The position numbers and the translations under genes are program-made. Below are positions 35,124-35,337 of a stretch of DNA of 35,337 nt, in pieces; position 1 is the first letter of the stretch; every line of letters starts with the position of its first letter. Under the pieces are notes generated by a model. It was not told the origin of the DNA. It saw only the letters and a program-made list of their open reading frames with translations, and ran no database searches. The stretch is from Nitrosomonas oligotropha (GTDB taxonomy: Bacteria > Pseudomonadota > Gammaproteobacteria > Burkholderiales > Nitrosomonadaceae). The stretch covers positions 1 to 35,337 of the forward strand of contig NZ_QRBZ01000060.1 of NCBI RefSeq assembly GCF_009833085.1, given 5' to 3'.

Positions 35124-35337
35124 TTTTAGATTCCTTAATATTTAAATTATTTCATAATTTTACAAACAAATTTCTTCTGCCCATGTATATTCGCTTTACA
35201 AAATCATATACGCCAGAAGGTTAATTCATAACCCTTTTCATGGAAATGGGAAATACCAACCTTTTCACTAGTACAACTACACTATATTCATCTTGAGAAA
35301 CCAGGACAGCTGTACGGTAGTGTCTCAGTTTGAAATT
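35124..35337. other. Right-hand end, AT-rich, no gene seen
   Basis: This 214-base end should contain the promoter of the minus-strand PEP-CTERM gene. I see no clear -35/-10 pair, no repeat and no supported frame. The last bases (GTGTCTCAGTTTGAAATT) could start another element, but the window ends there. Confidence 0.4.

Noticed and set aside
35270..35337. Possible insertion sequence end at the right border (GTGTCTCAGTTTGAAATT)
   Set aside because: No transposase, no second inverted repeat or target duplication within the window.

Overview
The window looks like chromosomal DNA of an autotrophic betaproteobacterium, most likely a Nitrosomonas-type ammonia oxidiser (Nitrosomonadaceae). This rests on protein family resemblance: a red-type (form IC) RuBisCO cassette with its own CbbR and CbbX, a PpsA/PpsR pair, a PEP-CTERM surface protein, type IV pilus Chp-type signalling genes and many cyclic-di-GMP proteins. 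No ammonia-oxidation gene is present, so the genus is an inference. No rRNA, tRNA, CRISPR array, intact insertion sequence or prophage was seen.

Layout. 1-2240: the tail of an unidentified gene, a DUF2959 lipoprotein, yaeQ, and on the minus strand a DUF488 protein and a small secreted 'surface-adhesin E'-like protein. 2559-4471: an ExbB-ExbD pair followed by a proline-rich TonB-like partner with an unfamiliar C-terminal domain. 4618-7292: a DUF3391/HD-GYP protein whose HD motif is altered, followed by an EAL protein with a degenerate GGDEF half. 7308-8413: a GH19-type lysozyme/chitinase overlapping a small exported protein, both minus. 8514-10307: mutL of the endonuclease type. 10422-13855: an unassigned block with a polytopic membrane protein ending in a carboxypeptidase-regulatory-like domain, a second adhesin-E-like protein, a coiled-coil lipoprotein in AT-rich DNA and a 47-residue small protein.

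13908-18137 (minus): cbbR, ppsA and ppsR in one direction. cbbR is divergent from 18301-22958 (plus): cbbL, cbbS, an intergenic hairpin, cbbX, a 114-residue protein of unknown function and a class II ketose-bisphosphate aldolase fused to a Dabb-like C-terminal domain. CbbR should switch on CO2 fixation, CbbX should repair inhibited RuBisCO, the aldolase should serve the Calvin cycle or gluconeogenesis, and PpsA/PpsR should control carbon flow from pyruvate to PEP.

23049-30466 (minus): pilJ and chpA (a 1500-residue hybrid CheA) form the core of a twitching/surface-sensing pathway, with a peptidoglycan-binding CHAP-like hydrolase downstream. The usual pilG/pilH/pilI genes are not beside them. 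The pilJ leader carries a 10-base inverted repeat that would cover its ribosome binding site. 30825-33959 (minus): ilvA and sbcB. 34069-35123: a RidA-family protein and a PEP-CTERM protein, convergent on a bidirectional terminator.

The features most worth following are the aldolase-Dabb fusion and the unknown small protein inside the RuBisCO operon, the unassigned 10.4-13.9 kb block with its unannotated 47-residue gene, and the predicted RNA switch in front of pilJ.
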